From contig JODX01000015.1 of the NCBI GenBank assembly GCA_000719105.1, positions 62,001 through 126,000 of the forward strand: 64,000 nucleotides of DNA, in the 5' to 3' direction. Position 1 is the stretch's first letter; every line of letters begins with the position of its first letter. Below the pieces are notes generated by a model that made no database searches, was not told the origin of the DNA, and worked only from the letters and a program-made list of their open reading frames with translations. This document shows, in pieces, positions 24,643 through 33,679 of this stretch. The stretch is from Streptomyces sclerotialus. Lineage in GTDB: Bacteria > Actinomycetota > Actinomycetes > Streptomycetales > Streptomycetaceae. Made by a program: the position numbers and the translations under genes.

Positions 24643-25419
24643 TCAGTTCAGGCGGGTTTGCAGGCCGTCGAGGATGCGGTCGAGGCCGTACTGGAAGCCT
24701 TGTTCGCGGGAGGTGCGGGGGTCCTTGTCGCGTTGTCCGGCGAGGCCGTCACGCAGGTGGGGGTAGGACTGGGCGGCCTGTTCGGCGGCGGGCCAGAGGC
24801 GGGCGAGCCACTCTTCTTCGGTCTGGCCGCTGCGGGACAGGACCGTGAGCCAGGCCGCCTCGCTGGTGGCCATGCCCGTGACGTAGGCGATGACCGTTGC
24901 CATCGCCTGGTCCGCCTCCTCCGGGGGGAAGCCCGCTGTCGTGAAGATACCGAGCATCGCCTCGGACTTCCGCATCCAGTTGGGGCCGAGGTAGGACAGG
25001 CCCATCTCGCCCAGGACCGAGGCGATCCATGGGTGGCGCAGCATGGTGGCGCGCAGGCTGTGGGCGCAGCGGGTCGCGTCCTCGCGCCAGCGTGCCTGGT
25101 CGGCGGTGTCGGGTACCTCGAGCTCGCCGTAGATCTCGTCCACGGCCAGTTCGATCAGCTCGTCCTTGTTCGCCACATGGCGGTAGAGGGACGTCGCTCC
25201 CGCGCCCAGCGCGGTGCCCAGCTTGCGCATGCTCAGCGCATCGATGCCCTCGGAGTCCAGTAGGCGCAGCGCCTCGGCGACGATCTGTTCCCGGCTCAGT
25301 GCCGGCTGCTCGCGGCCGGCTCGTGGGCGCGTCCACACCGACGGGATGGGGCGTCCTTCCGCGCGCCCGCGCTCCTGGAAGGGGGAGGGCTTCGGAGTCG
25401 CGGGGTTTCGGGGTGGCAT
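24643..25419 (-). CDS. TetR-family transcriptional regulator
   Basis: The 258-residue protein has a polar N-terminal extension, then the TetR helix-turn-helix (SREQIVAEALRLLDSEG, followed by MRKLGTALGAGATSLYRHVA). The C-terminal ligand domain resembles TetR_C of tetracycline/macrolide exporters' regulators. It is divergent from a DHA2-type exporter (25792). The 370 bp between them holds four copies of a TGCGTAC-GGy-GTTCGCA-like sequence, so it probably represses the exporter and itself. The ATG at 25419 follows AGGAAGCACATG-type sequence, giving a fair ribosome-binding site. Confidence 0.92.
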   Translation of the reverse strand: MPPRNPATPKPSPFQERGRAEGRPIPSVWTRPRAGREQPALSREQIVAEALRLLDSEGIDALSMRKLGTALGAGATSLYRHVANKDELIELAVDEIYGELEVPDTADQARWREDATRCAHSLRATMLRHPWIASVLGEMGLSYLGPNWMRKSEAMLGIFTTAGFPPEEADQAMATVIAYVTGMATSEAAWLTVLSRSGQTEEEWLARLWPAAEQAAQSYPHLRDGLAGQRDKDPRTSREQGFQYGLDRILDGLQTRLN

Positions 25420-25537
25420 GTGCTTCCTCCAGTTGGTTCCTGCGACTTGAGGGGGCGTGGCGGGGGCGTGGCGTCCCGGTGTGTCTCCGTCTCACGCTAG
25501 CGCACAGTGTGCGCGTTGTGCGTACGGGTGGGGATTT

Positions 25538-25719
25538 TGCGTACGGCGTTCGCGCGGTGTTGTGGGTGAAGCCGTGGTCGTTTAGCTGCTCCTGCCTGGG
25601 GGGTTGTGGGGGTGGGGCTTCGTTTCGGACGCGTGAGGGCTCGGGGTGGCTGGAAAACGACTGTTGCGAACGGTGTTCCGCCCTGCGTACGGTGTTCGCA
25701 TCTCAGTACGCCGTACGCA
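25538..25719. promoter_or_regulatory. Four related operator-like sites between tetR and exporter genes
   Basis: TGCGTACGGCGTTCGCG (25538-25554), TGCGAACGGTGTTCCGC (25665-25681), TGCGTACGGTGTTCGCA (25684-25700) and, on the other strand, TGCGTACGGCGTAC (25706-25719) share the imperfect palindrome TGCGwAC-N3-GTwCGCA. Three are clustered within 55 bp, ending 73 bp before the exporter ATG. They are the best candidates for the TetR binding sites. Confidence 0.7.
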
Positions 25720-25791
25720 TGCATCGCCGCCACCGTCTCTGTCGGCCCGCACCGGCCGTCGGGTCCACTCCTCCTCCCCGGAAGGTTCGCC

Positions 25792-27354
25792 ATGAATCGT
25801 CATCCGCGCCGCTGGCTCATCCTGATCGTGTTGTGCCTGAGCACGCTCGTGCTGGTCATCGACAACATGGTCCTCACCGTGGCCATCCCCACCATCGCCG
25901 AGGAGCTGGGAGCGAGCGCCCAGGACCTCCAGTGGATCCTCGACTCCTACATGCTGGTCTTCGCTGGGCTGCTGCTGACCGCAGGCAGCCTCTCCGACAA
26001 GTTCGGGCGGCGGAAGGTGATGATCATCGGGCTGGCGTTGTTCGGTGCGGCCTCGGTGGTCGCGATGGAGGCGTCCACGCCCGGGGCGCTGATCCTCGGG
26101 CGGGTGCTGATGGGAGTCGGTGGTGCGCTGGTGATGCCCAGCACCCTGTCCATCCTCATCACCGTCTTCGACGACGAGGAGCGGCCCAAGGCGATCGCCG
26201 CGTGGAGCGCGGTCGCGATGACGGGTCTCGTCGGCGGCCCGGTCCTCGGCGGCGCGCTGCTCGCGCACTTCTGGTGGGGCGTCGTCTTCCTCATCAACAT
26301 CCCGATCGCGGTCCTGGCGATCGTCGCCGCGCTGGTGCTGATGCCCGAGTCCAAGGGACCGTGGCGCAAGGCCGACCCGGTCGGCATGGTCCTGTCCATG
26401 GTCGGCATGACCGCCCTGATCTGGACCATCATCGAGTTCCCCAAGGGAGGGCTTGGTCATCTCGGCACGCAGATCTCGCTCGTCGTGACCGTCCTCGCCC
26501 TGGTCGGCTTCGCCGTCTGGGAGAGCCGCTGCGCGTCGCCGATGGTGCCGGTGTCGCTGTTCCGCAACCGTGTCTTCACCGGCGCCAGCTTCTCGCTCGT
26601 CCTGCTGACCTTCGCCAACGGCGGGCTGATGCTGGTGCTGACCCAGTACCTGCAGTTCGTCCTCGGCTACAGCGCCACCGAGGCCGGCCTCGCCTTCACC
26701 CCGCTGGCCGTCGCCACCCTCGCGTTCAACAGTATTGGTGCAGCCCTGCTCCCGAAGACGGGCAACCGGGTCATGGCGGTCGTGGGCCTGCTGGTCATCG
26801 CCGCCGGGTTCGGGCTGCTGTCGCAGATGACCGCCGACAGCGGCTGGGGTGTCCTGGCCGGGGCGATGTGTCTGATGGGTGCCGGTGGTGGGCTGGCCAT
26901 GCCCGCGGCCATGTCGGCCATGATGGGAGCCATCCCGGACGAGCACGCCGGTGTCGGCTCGGCGCTCAACGACACGGTCCAGCAGGCCGGTGCCGCGCTC
27001 GGTGTCGCAGTCCTCGGCGCCGTCCTGTCCAGCACCTTCACCGGTGCCATGCCCTCCGGCGCCCCGGAGGCCGCCTCGCGCTCCATCGGTGACGCCCTCG
27101 CCGTGGCCGGTTCGACCGGCGACCGGTCGCTGGTCACAGCCGCCCACGAGGCCTTCACCAGCGCCATGTCGGCGAGCTTCCTCGTCGGTGCCGCGGGTGT
27201 CGTCGGCGCTGCCGTCCTCGCGGTCCTCCTGATGCGGGACGGTGGCGGAAAGGGCGCCGCCGCGGCCTCCTCCTCGGCGGAGCCGCCGGCCGGGGAGAAG
27301 GCGACGGTCGAGGGGGAGACGACTGGAGAGCTCCTCGACGGGGCGAGCCGCTGA
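25792..27354 (+). CDS. DHA2-type MFS drug exporter
   Basis: The ATG at 25792 (GGAAGG 6 nt upstream) gives 520 residues with about fourteen hydrophobic segments. The DHA2 hallmarks are present: VIDNMVLTVAIPTIAEELG in helix 1, DSYMLVFAGLLLTAG in helix 2, DKFGRRKVMIIG in the following loop and ALNDTVQQAGAALGVAVLG in the second half. Such proteins export drugs or natural products with the proton gradient. The C-terminal tail is Ala/Glu-rich. The gene is divergent from its likely TetR repressor. A 20-unit heptamer repeat starts 5 bp after the stop. Confidence 0.93.
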   Translation: MNRHPRRWLILIVLCLSTLVLVIDNMVLTVAIPTIAEELGASAQDLQWILDSYMLVFAGLLLTAGSLSDKFGRRKVMIIGLALFGAASVVAMEASTPGALILGRVLMGVGGALVMPSTLSILITVFDDEERPKAIAAWSAVAMTGLVGGPVLGGALLAHFWWGVVFLINIPIAVLAIVAALVLMPESKGPWRKADPVGMVLSMVGMTALIWTIIEFPKGGLGHLGTQISLVVTVLALVGFAVWESRCASPMVPVSLFRNRVFTGASFSLVLLTFANGGLMLVLTQYLQFVLGYSATEAGLAFTPLAVATLAFNSIGAALLPKTGNRVMAVVGLLVIAAGFGLLSQMTADSGWGVLAGAMCLMGAGGGLAMPAAMSAMMGAIPDEHAGVGSALNDTVQQAGAALGVAVLGAVLSSTFTGAMPSGAPEAASRSIGDALAVAGSTGDRSLVTAAHEAFTSAMSASFLVGAAGVVGAAVLAVLLMRDGGGKGAAAASSSAEPPAGEKATVEGETTGELLDGASR

Positions 27355-27358
27355 TCAT

Positions 27359-27498
27359 CCGCAGTCCGCAGTCCGCAGTCCGCAGTCCGCAGTCCGCAGT
27401 CCGCAGTGCGCAGTCCGCAGTCCGCAGTCCGCAGTCCGCAGTCCGCAGTCCGCAGTGCGCAGTCCGTAGTGCGCAGTCCGCAGTGCGCAGTGCGCAGT
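27359..27498. repeat. Tandem heptamer repeat, exactly 20 units
   Basis: The unit is CCGCAGT, with GCGCAGT and one CCGTAGT as variants, repeated without interruption over 140 bp directly after the exporter stop codon. The period is 7, so any protein frame through it repeats every 21 bp; there is no sign that it is translated. Copy number is likely to vary between strains. Confidence 0.97.
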
Positions 27499-27625
27499 CC
27501 GCCCGCACGAGCTTCTCCCGACGCCGGGCCACGACCGGGTTCTGTCCCTCGGCCGTGGCCCGGCGTCGGCCGCGATTCCAGTCCCGACCCCCCAGGCCGG
27601 GGGAGGCAGCAGGAGGAGCGAGCCC

Positions 27626-29395
27626 TCAGCTGTTCGGCACCCTGCGGAATCTTCCCGCCACGTGCAGGTCCGCCTCGATGCGGTTCGCTGTGGCCCGCAG
27701 CTCCGGCAGGATGTCGCGTACGCATTCCTCGGGCGTACGGCGGCTGCTGTGCTGAGCGACGTTCACCGCCGCCACCACCCTGCCTCCGCGCTCCCTCACC
27801 GGTACCGCGATCGAGAGCAGCCCCTCTTCCAGCTCGCCGTCGACCAGCGCGTACCCCTGGTGCCGTACGCGGTCGAGGAGCGCCCTCAGCTCGCCCGGAT
27901 CCGTGATGGTGCGGGGGGTGAGCGGTTCGGGTTCCGGTATCGGCAGGGGTGGTTCCGCGAGGTCGGCCAGCATGACGCGGCCCAGCGCCGTGGCGTAGGC
28001 GGGCAGGCGGGTGCCGACCGTCAGGTTCACGCTCATGATGCGGGTGGTTGCGGCACGGGCCGTGTACTGGATGTCGTCGCCCGTCAGCATCGCCAGCGAC
28101 GCCGACTCGTGCACCAGCCCGGACAGCGCCCTCAGGTGCGGGGCGGCGATGTCGGCCAGTGTCGTCCGGGACAGGGGTGGGAAGCCCAGGGCCAGTACGC
28201 GGGGGGTGAGGCGGAAGGTGCGGTCCGCCGCGGTGACGTATCCCAGGTGCTCCAGCGTGATGAGGGCGCGGCGCGCCGTGGCCCGTGCCAGGCCGGTCGC
28301 CTCGGCCACCTCGGTCAGGGTGAGCGCGGCGCGGCCCTCGCCGAACGCGGTGATCACCGTCAGACCGCGCGCCAGCGACTCGACGAACTCCCGGCCCAGC
28401 TCCTGCTTGGAGGCTCCTGTCCAGGCCGCGAGTCCGGTGGACCGTGCCGCGCCTACGTCAGGTACGGCGTGTACACCGTGAGCTCCATGTGCCCCACGTA
28501 CCTCGCGTGCCCCACATACCTCGCGTACCTTACGTTCCATCGTCGCGACCGCCGTGCGCAGCCGGGGCAGCAGCGTCTGGCGCAAATCGTCCGCGTTGTG
28601 CCGGCTGGTGTGGCTCACCACGTTCACGACACAGGCGATACGGCCGTCCGCCTGCCGTACGGGCATCGACACCGCCACCAGTCCGGGCTCGATCAGCTGG
28701 TCGTCCAGTGCCCAGCCCTGGTCGGCGGCCGCCGCCACCCGGGACTCGAAGTCGTCGATCTCCTTCGCCACGGAGTCCGGTGTGGCGTACGGGGCGACGT
28801 CCGGTGTGGCGTACGGCGCGGAACGTGGCGGCACCGCCGGGAAGCCGTGGTCCTCCGGGTCCGCCGCCCGCCGCTCGCGCCAGCGCGCCCAGTCCGTCTC
28901 GTCCCACTCGGTCGCGAACAGCGGTCCTGGCGCGGTGCGTTCGGCCGGCAGCAGGTCGCCGATGCGGAAGCTCAGCGACATCGCGCGGCGCCGGGTGGCC
29001 TGGTGGATGAAGCGGATGCCGTCCCGGTCGGCGACCGCGAGGGACACCGACTCGTCCAGCTCGTCGGCGAGTGCGTCCGCGTGCGCGTCCAGCAGCGCCG
29101 GGAGGCGCAGGGCGGCGAGGTAGGCGTTGCCGAGTTCCATCAGGCGGGGGGCGAGTACGGCGTCCCGGCCGTCGAGCCGGACGTACCCCATGCGTGCGAG
29201 TGTCGCCGTGATCCGGTCCACGGTCGAGCGGGCGAGTCCGCTGGCCCGCTCGAGCTCGCTGACGGCGGCCGTCCCGCCGGCCTCGGTGAGCAGCCGCAGC
29301 ACACTGATGCCGCGCATGAGAGGGGTGACGGCTTCGGCGGGAGCGGTGGTGCCGTGAGCGGCGGTGCCGGGAGCCGAGGTGACGTTCGGGACCAT
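27626..29395 (-). CDS. IclR-family regulator with two full IclR modules in tandem
   Basis: At 589 residues it is about twice the normal IclR length. Module 1 (~20-295) has a winged helix (RGISVLRLLTEAGGTAAVSE, LARSTVDRITATLARMGYVR) and an effector domain ending in ACVVNVVSHTSRHNADDLR. Module 2 (~330-585) repeats this with GLTVITAFGEGRAALTLTEV, LARATARRALITLEHLGYVT and AAVNVAQHSSRRTPEECVRD. The linker has degenerate V-R-E-V/G-A-R-E units. Double-IclR regulators of aromatic catabolism are known in Streptomyces, but no such genes are next to it here. The start ATG at 29395 has only a weak ribosome-binding site. Confidence 0.9.
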   Translation of the reverse strand: MVPNVTSAPGTAAHGTTAPAEAVTPLMRGISVLRLLTEAGGTAAVSELERASGLARSTVDRITATLARMGYVRLDGRDAVLAPRLMELGNAYLAALRLPALLDAHADALADELDESVSLAVADRDGIRFIHQATRRRAMSLSFRIGDLLPAERTAPGPLFATEWDETDWARWRERRAADPEDHGFPAVPPRSAPYATPDVAPYATPDSVAKEIDDFESRVAAAADQGWALDDQLIEPGLVAVSMPVRQADGRIACVVNVVSHTSRHNADDLRQTLLPRLRTAVATMERKVREVCGAREVRGAHGAHGVHAVPDVGAARSTGLAAWTGASKQELGREFVESLARGLTVITAFGEGRAALTLTEVAEATGLARATARRALITLEHLGYVTAADRTFRLTPRVLALGFPPLSRTTLADIAAPHLRALSGLVHESASLAMLTGDDIQYTARAATTRIMSVNLTVGTRLPAYATALGRVMLADLAEPPLPIPEPEPLTPRTITDPGELRALLDRVRHQGYALVDGELEEGLLSIAVPVRERGGRVVAAVNVAQHSSRRTPEECVRDILPELRATANRIEADLHVAGRFRRVPNS

Positions 29396-29462
29396 GGGGT
29401 CACCGTAAGCCCGGGCGGTCCGGCCCTGTCATCGTCGGGTCGTCGTCGAGGTGACCGCCAAG

Positions 29463-29521
29463 ATCACCGCCGGGATCATGCCGGGGTCGCCGCCGGGATC
29501 ACCGCCGGGATCACCGCCGGG
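29463..29521. repeat. Short tandem repeat of ~12 bp, five units
   Basis: Units are ATCACCGCCGGG, ATCATGCCGGGG, TCGCCGCCGGG and two more ATCACCGCCGGG. The last unit contains the stop codon of the minus-strand metalloprotease gene. The repeat therefore sits between the protease 3' end and the IclR promoter. Confidence 0.85.
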
Positions 29522-30827
29522 TCACGCGCACCCGGTGGTTACCTGCCGGGTCGGCGTCCGTGACGGCGATGACGACGCCGGCGCGCCGGTCCTCGAAAAT
29601 CTCCCCGGGGACGAACGTCGCGTCCGACAGCTCCGCGTGGACGTTCGGGCTGCGGGTGCAGCCGCCGCTGTCGCGCTGTGAGTCGTAGACCCGTATCGGT
29701 CCCTCGCCCGTGTCCACGGACGCGTCCACCCGGTAGACGAGGATGCCGGGGCGGCAGACAGCCCGGTCGTTGCCGCCGCGGGTGCGCAGCTCGACCGCGT
29801 ACGCCGTACGGGAGTCGAGCGGGACGACGACCAGTTTGGCGCCGCCGGGCTTCGGCAGCGGGGTGAGCGTGTGCTCGCTGCTCCCGGGCTCGGCCACGCA
29901 GCTCACCTGGGTCTCGTCCAGCCAGCCCAGCTTCCACTTGTGCCAGCCGAGGAGGTCGTTGTCGGCGCCCCAGTCCTCGCTCATGATGTCCCAGTGCCCG
30001 ACGGCGCCCCCGCCCTCGTGGGTGTAGAGGTCCGGCAGGCCGAAGACATGGCCGTTCTCGTGGGGGAGCACCCGGTAGCCGGTCTCCCCGTACGCGCCGG
30101 AGCCGTCGTCCTGGCGGCTGTAGACGAAGGACGCGTTGGTGACCGGCGCTCCGTCGGCGTGCGGCGCCTCCCGGTTGCCCGCGAAGGTGACCGACAGGAC
30201 CGTGTCCAGGGCGGAGGGGCCCGCGTTGGGGGTGACCAGCACGTTGACGAGGTCGTACGCGCGGAAGTCCACCTTCGGGTCGGCCGCGGTCACCAGGTCC
30301 TCGACCAGCTCGCGGTAGCCGGGTTCGAAGGGGGCGCCGCGCTCTATGCCGTACGCGCTGAACGGCTTCGGCATCCGCAGCCAGTGGCCGATCGGAGCCT
30401 CGGGCCGGTAGTCGAGCCGGCCGTACGAACTGGTGGCGAACCACTCGCGGGTCTGCGGGGCGAACTCCGCGAGGCGTTCGAGAGCGGACCCCTCGCCGGG
30501 GGCGTCGGAGTAGTCGACCATCAGGTTGAGGGCGCGGATGGTGCCCGTGGAGCGGGAGTAGCCGGGCGGGGTCGGGACGCCTTCCGTCATCTGGACGCCG
30601 GGCGGTCCGCTGATCATGCAGGGCTCCAGCGCAGTGCCGTGGCCGAGCGGGGTGGCACCGGCGGTCCTCGTCGGGCCGCCTCTCAGGTGTCCGCTGCCGG
30701 CGGAGGTGCCGACCGCGAGCGTGAGGGCCGTGACCGAGGCGAGCGCGGCCACGCGGCGGGGCCGTATCCGGCGGCGGGCGCTCTTCCGGGCGGTTCGGGC
30801 AGGGTGTATCCGGCTGGCTGGCTGCAT
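29511..30827 (-). CDS. Secreted M6-type (immune-inhibitor-A-like) metalloprotease
   Basis: The 438-residue product starts with a long Arg-rich n-region and a hydrophobic core (VAALASVTALTLAVGTSAG), consistent with a secretion signal, possibly Tat-like. The zinc-binding motif is HENGHVFGLPDLYT, an HExxH variant with Asn (H-E-N-G-H), followed by GGGAVGHWDIMSEDWG as in the M6 family. Family members are extracellular proteases. GAGGGG lies 7 nt before the ATG at 30827. The gene is divergent from the TetR gene at 31182, with twin palindromes between them. Confidence 0.9.
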   Translation of the reverse strand: MQPASRIHPARTARKSARRRIRPRRVAALASVTALTLAVGTSAGSGHLRGGPTRTAGATPLGHGTALEPCMISGPPGVQMTEGVPTPPGYSRSTGTIRALNLMVDYSDAPGEGSALERLAEFAPQTREWFATSSYGRLDYRPEAPIGHWLRMPKPFSAYGIERGAPFEPGYRELVEDLVTAADPKVDFRAYDLVNVLVTPNAGPSALDTVLSVTFAGNREAPHADGAPVTNASFVYSRQDDGSGAYGETGYRVLPHENGHVFGLPDLYTHEGGGAVGHWDIMSEDWGADNDLLGWHKWKLGWLDETQVSCVAEPGSSEHTLTPLPKPGGAKLVVVPLDSRTAYAVELRTRGGNDRAVCRPGILVYRVDASVDTGEGPIRVYDSQRDSGGCTRSPNVHAELSDATFVPGEIFEDRRAGVVIAVTDADPAGNHRVRVTRR

Positions 30828-30995
30828 GCACGGACCCCTCGCTCCACGGCAGCCGCCGGTCCTCTGGCTGCGCCCTTTCGATCACCCTGGGTCCGGGGCG
30901 GCGTGGGCGCGCGCTGGGGGAGACCGATCGTGGGTTACCGGTCCGTATGGATATGACGCAGGTCACATAAGAAGAACCCGTCGGGGCGAAATAAC

Positions 30996-31052
30996 CGGGG
31001 AGAGTTTCCCCGTTTAGTCAGGTGTCCGAGCGAAGCGGGGAATCACTCCCCG
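30996..31052. promoter_or_regulatory. Twin palindromes between protease and tetR genes
   Basis: CGGGGA-GAGTT-TCCCCG (30996-31012) and CGGGGA-ATCAC-TCCCCG (31036-31052) have identical perfect 6 bp arms and 5 nt centres, 40 bp apart (four helical turns). They are likely binding sites for the TetR protein encoded at 31182. The remaining sequence to 31181 holds imperfect direct repeats of GGAACCCGGAA type. Confidence 0.7.
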
Positions 31053-31181
31053 GATCTTGCTTCTCGGATCCCGGAGTTCGGAAGCCGAAACACGGAACCG
31101 GAACCCCGGAACCGCGGATCATGGAACCCGGAACCCCGGGACATGGAACCCGGATTACGGATGGACGACGAGGAGTACGCC

Positions 31182-31826
31182 GTGAAGACCGCCGACCCCG
31201 CACCGCGCAAGGCGCCCCGGCCGCGCGCCGATGCCCTGCGCAACCGGGAGCGGATCGTCGCCGCCGCCCGGGAGATGTTCGTCGAGTTCGGCCCCGAGGC
31301 GCCGCTGGACGAGATCGCCCGCCGGGCCGGTGTCGGCAATGCCACGGTGTACCGCAACTTCCCGGATCGTGACGCGCTGGTCCGGGAGGTCGTCTGCTCC
31401 GTCATCGACCGTACGTCCGAGGCGGCGGAGCTTGCGCTCACCGAGACCGGCGACGCCTTCGAGGCGCTGTCCCGTTTCGTGCACACCGCCGCCGACGAGC
31501 GGATCAACGCACTGTGCCCGATGGTCTCCTGCGCTTTCGACCAGCACCACCCGGATCTGCAAGCCGCACGCGAGCGGGTCGAGCAACTCGTGGCGGCGCT
31601 CATGGAGCGCGCCAGAGAGGCCGGGCAACTGCGTCCGGACGTGGGCGTGGGCGACCTGATGGTCGCGGTCGCCCAGCTCAGCCGGCCTCCGGCCGGTACC
31701 GCTTGCCTGCATGTCGACCGGTTCGTCCACCGTCATCTGCAGCTGTTCCTGGACGGGTTGCGGGCTCCGGCCCGGTCGGACCTGCCCGGGTCGACCACGA
31801 CCATGGAGGATCTGCGCCAGGCCTGA
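31182..31826 (+). CDS. TetR-family transcriptional regulator
   Basis: The GTG at 31182 is chosen because GAGGAG lies 6 nt upstream; ATG codons at 31143 and 31161 are in frame but lack such a site. The product has 214 residues with the HTH RNRERIVAAAREMFVEFG, then EIARRAGVGNATVYRNFPDR, and a C-terminal ligand domain. It precedes a DHA2-type exporter by 284 bp in the same direction and probably controls it. Twin palindromes upstream suggest autoregulation and possibly control of the divergent protease gene. Confidence 0.92.
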   Translation: MKTADPAPRKAPRPRADALRNRERIVAAAREMFVEFGPEAPLDEIARRAGVGNATVYRNFPDRDALVREVVCSVIDRTSEAAELALTETGDAFEALSRFVHTAADERINALCPMVSCAFDQHHPDLQAARERVEQLVAALMERAREAGQLRPDVGVGDLMVAVAQLSRPPAGTACLHVDRFVHRHLQLFLDGLRAPARSDLPGSTTTMEDLRQA

Positions 31827-31879
31827 CCAGCGACTACTGACCGATCACCGACCGCTCAGTGAGTTCGTCGGCCCCACCC

Positions 31880-32066
31880 GACTTTCCACTCGTGCCACTG
31901 GCGCCACTCACGGCGCTCGTGCCACTCACGGCGCTTGCGCCGCTCGCGCACAACTGACCAAACGAACGTCCGACTGTCGCCACCATCGATGAGTCGTACC
32001 TTCGCGTTCCGTTTTTTCGGCTTCTTCCAGTCTTCACCAGTCTTCACCAGTCTTTACCGGTCTTTT
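31880..32066. repeat. Two short repeat tracts in the tetR-exporter spacer
   Basis: Around 31890-31945 units of GCCACTCACGGCGCT and variants recur. At about 32028-32062 AGTCTTCACC is repeated three to four times with drift (last form AGTCTTTACC). The second tract is AT-richer and lies 50-80 bp before the exporter start, where a promoter is expected. Confidence 0.65.
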
Positions 32067-32110
32067 CTGTTCCGTTTTCGTCGTCACGAAGTCCCGAAGT
32101 GGGTACCGCC

Positions 32111-33679
32111 ATGTCTGAAACAGCCCGGACCACCGCCGACGCGGTTCCGGCCCCCGCTCCCGCGCCCGACCGAAATCGCTGGAAGGCGCTCGTCTTCATC
32201 GCGCTGGCCCAGCTGATGGTCGTTCTGGACGCGACCATCGTGAACATCGCCCTGCCCTCCGCCCAGCAGGACCTGGGCATATCGGACGCCAACCGGCAGT
32301 GGGTCATCACCGCCTACGCCCTCGCCTTCGGCGGTCTGCTGCTCTTCGGCGGCCGGATCTCCGACCTGTGGGGCCGTCGGCGTACCTTCGTCACCGGACT
32401 GATCGGCTTCGCCGCGGCGTCCGCGCTCGGCGGTGCCGCGACCGGCGAGGCGATGATGCTCGGCGCCCGCGCCCTCCAGGGCGTGTTCGGCGCGCTCCTC
32501 GCGCCCGCCGCGCTCTCCCTGCTGGCCGTGATGTTCACGGACGGCAAGGAGCGCGCGAAGGCGTTCGGTATCTACGGGGCGATCGCCGGTGGCGGTGGCG
32601 CCGTCGGCCTGATTCTCGGCGGTGTCCTCACCGAGTACCTGGACTGGCGCTGGACGTTCTACGTGAACATCCCCTTCGCGGTCGTCGCCGCGGTCGGCGC
32701 GTACTTCGTCATCCGCGAGCCCGAGGGCGGCCGCAACCGCTCGTCGCTCGACTTCCCGGGCGTCGTCCTGTCCACCCTGGGCCTGGTCGCGCTCGTGTAC
32801 GGCTTCACCCGCGCCGAGACCGAGGGCTGGGGCGACGCGGTGACGGTCGGCATGTTCGTCGGCTCGGCGGTCCTGCTGGCGGCCTTCGTCCTCGTCGAGT
32901 CCCGCGTCCGGGCCCCGCTGCTGCCGCTGCGGGTGCTCACCGAGCGGAACCGTGGCGGTGTCTACCTCTCGCTCGGCCTCGCGGTCATCGCGATGTTCGG
33001 CCTGTTCCTCTTCCTGACCTACTACCTGCAGGTCGTGAAGGGCTACTCCCCGGTCAAGACCGGCTTCGCGTTCCTGCCGATGATCGCGGGCATGATCACG
33101 GGCTCCACCCAGATCGGCGCCCGGCTGATGACCCGGGTGCCGCCGCGTCTGCTGATGGGCCCCGGCTTCCTGGTCGCCGCCACCGGCATGCTGCTGCTGA
33201 CCCAGATGGAGATCGACTCCTCGTACGCCGGTCTGCTGCTGCCGGCCCAGCTGCTGCTCGGCCTCGGCATGGGTACGGCGTTCATGCCGGCCATGTCCCT
33301 GGCCACGCTGGGCGTCGAGCCGCGGGACGCCGGTGTCGCCTCCGCGATGGTCAACACCTCCCAGCAGGTGGGTGGCGCGATCGGTACGGCCCTGCTGAAC
33401 ACCGTCGCGGCCTCGGCCACCACCGCCTACGTCACGGACCACATGGCCTCGGCGACCTCTCGTACGCAGGCTCAGCTGGTCCAGCTCGAGGCCATGGTGC
33501 ACGGCTACACCAGCGCCATCTGGTTCGCGGTCGGCATCCTGGCGCTGTCCGCGGTGATCGTGGTGACCTTCGTCAACGCCGGTCGCCCGGGTACGGCCGC
33601 GGGCTCCGGATCCCGGGCCGGAGGCGGCGTGGGTGAGGGTGAGGAATCCGAGGGCAGGGTGCCGGTGGTGATGCACTGA
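32111..33679 (+). CDS. DHA2-type MFS drug exporter
   Basis: The ATG at 32111 gives 522 residues with about fourteen hydrophobic segments. Motifs are LMVVLDATIVNIALPSAQQD in helix 1, ITAYALAFGGLLLFGG in helix 2, DLWGRRRTFVTG in the next loop and SAMVNTSQQVGGAIGTALLN in the second half, as in the EmrB/QacA family. The C-terminus is Gly/Ala-rich and low in complexity. It follows a TetR gene in the same orientation, a standard arrangement for inducible export. The substrate is unknown. Confidence 0.94.
   Translation: MSETARTTADAVPAPAPAPDRNRWKALVFIALAQLMVVLDATIVNIALPSAQQDLGISDANRQWVITAYALAFGGLLLFGGRISDLWGRRRTFVTGLIGFAAASALGGAATGEAMMLGARALQGVFGALLAPAALSLLAVMFTDGKERAKAFGIYGAIAGGGGAVGLILGGVLTEYLDWRWTFYVNIPFAVVAAVGAYFVIREPEGGRNRSSLDFPGVVLSTLGLVALVYGFTRAETEGWGDAVTVGMFVGSAVLLAAFVLVESRVRAPLLPLRVLTERNRGGVYLSLGLAVIAMFGLFLFLTYYLQVVKGYSPVKTGFAFLPMIAGMITGSTQIGARLMTRVPPRLLMGPGFLVAATGMLLLTQMEIDSSYAGLLLPAQLLLGLGMGTAFMPAMSLATLGVEPRDAGVASAMVNTSQQVGGAIGTALLNTVAASATTAYVTDHMASATSRTQAQLVQLEAMVHGYTSAIWFAVGILALSAVIVVTFVNAGRPGTAAGSGSRAGGGVGEGEESEGRVPVVMH

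Noticed and set aside
24123..27354. Antibiotic biosynthetic gene cluster around the exporters
   Set aside because: Only regulators and transporters are present; no biosynthetic core enzyme is encoded nearby.
27359..27498. CRISPR array
   Set aside because: The units are 7 bp and directly adjacent, with no spacers; no cas genes are present anywhere in the window.
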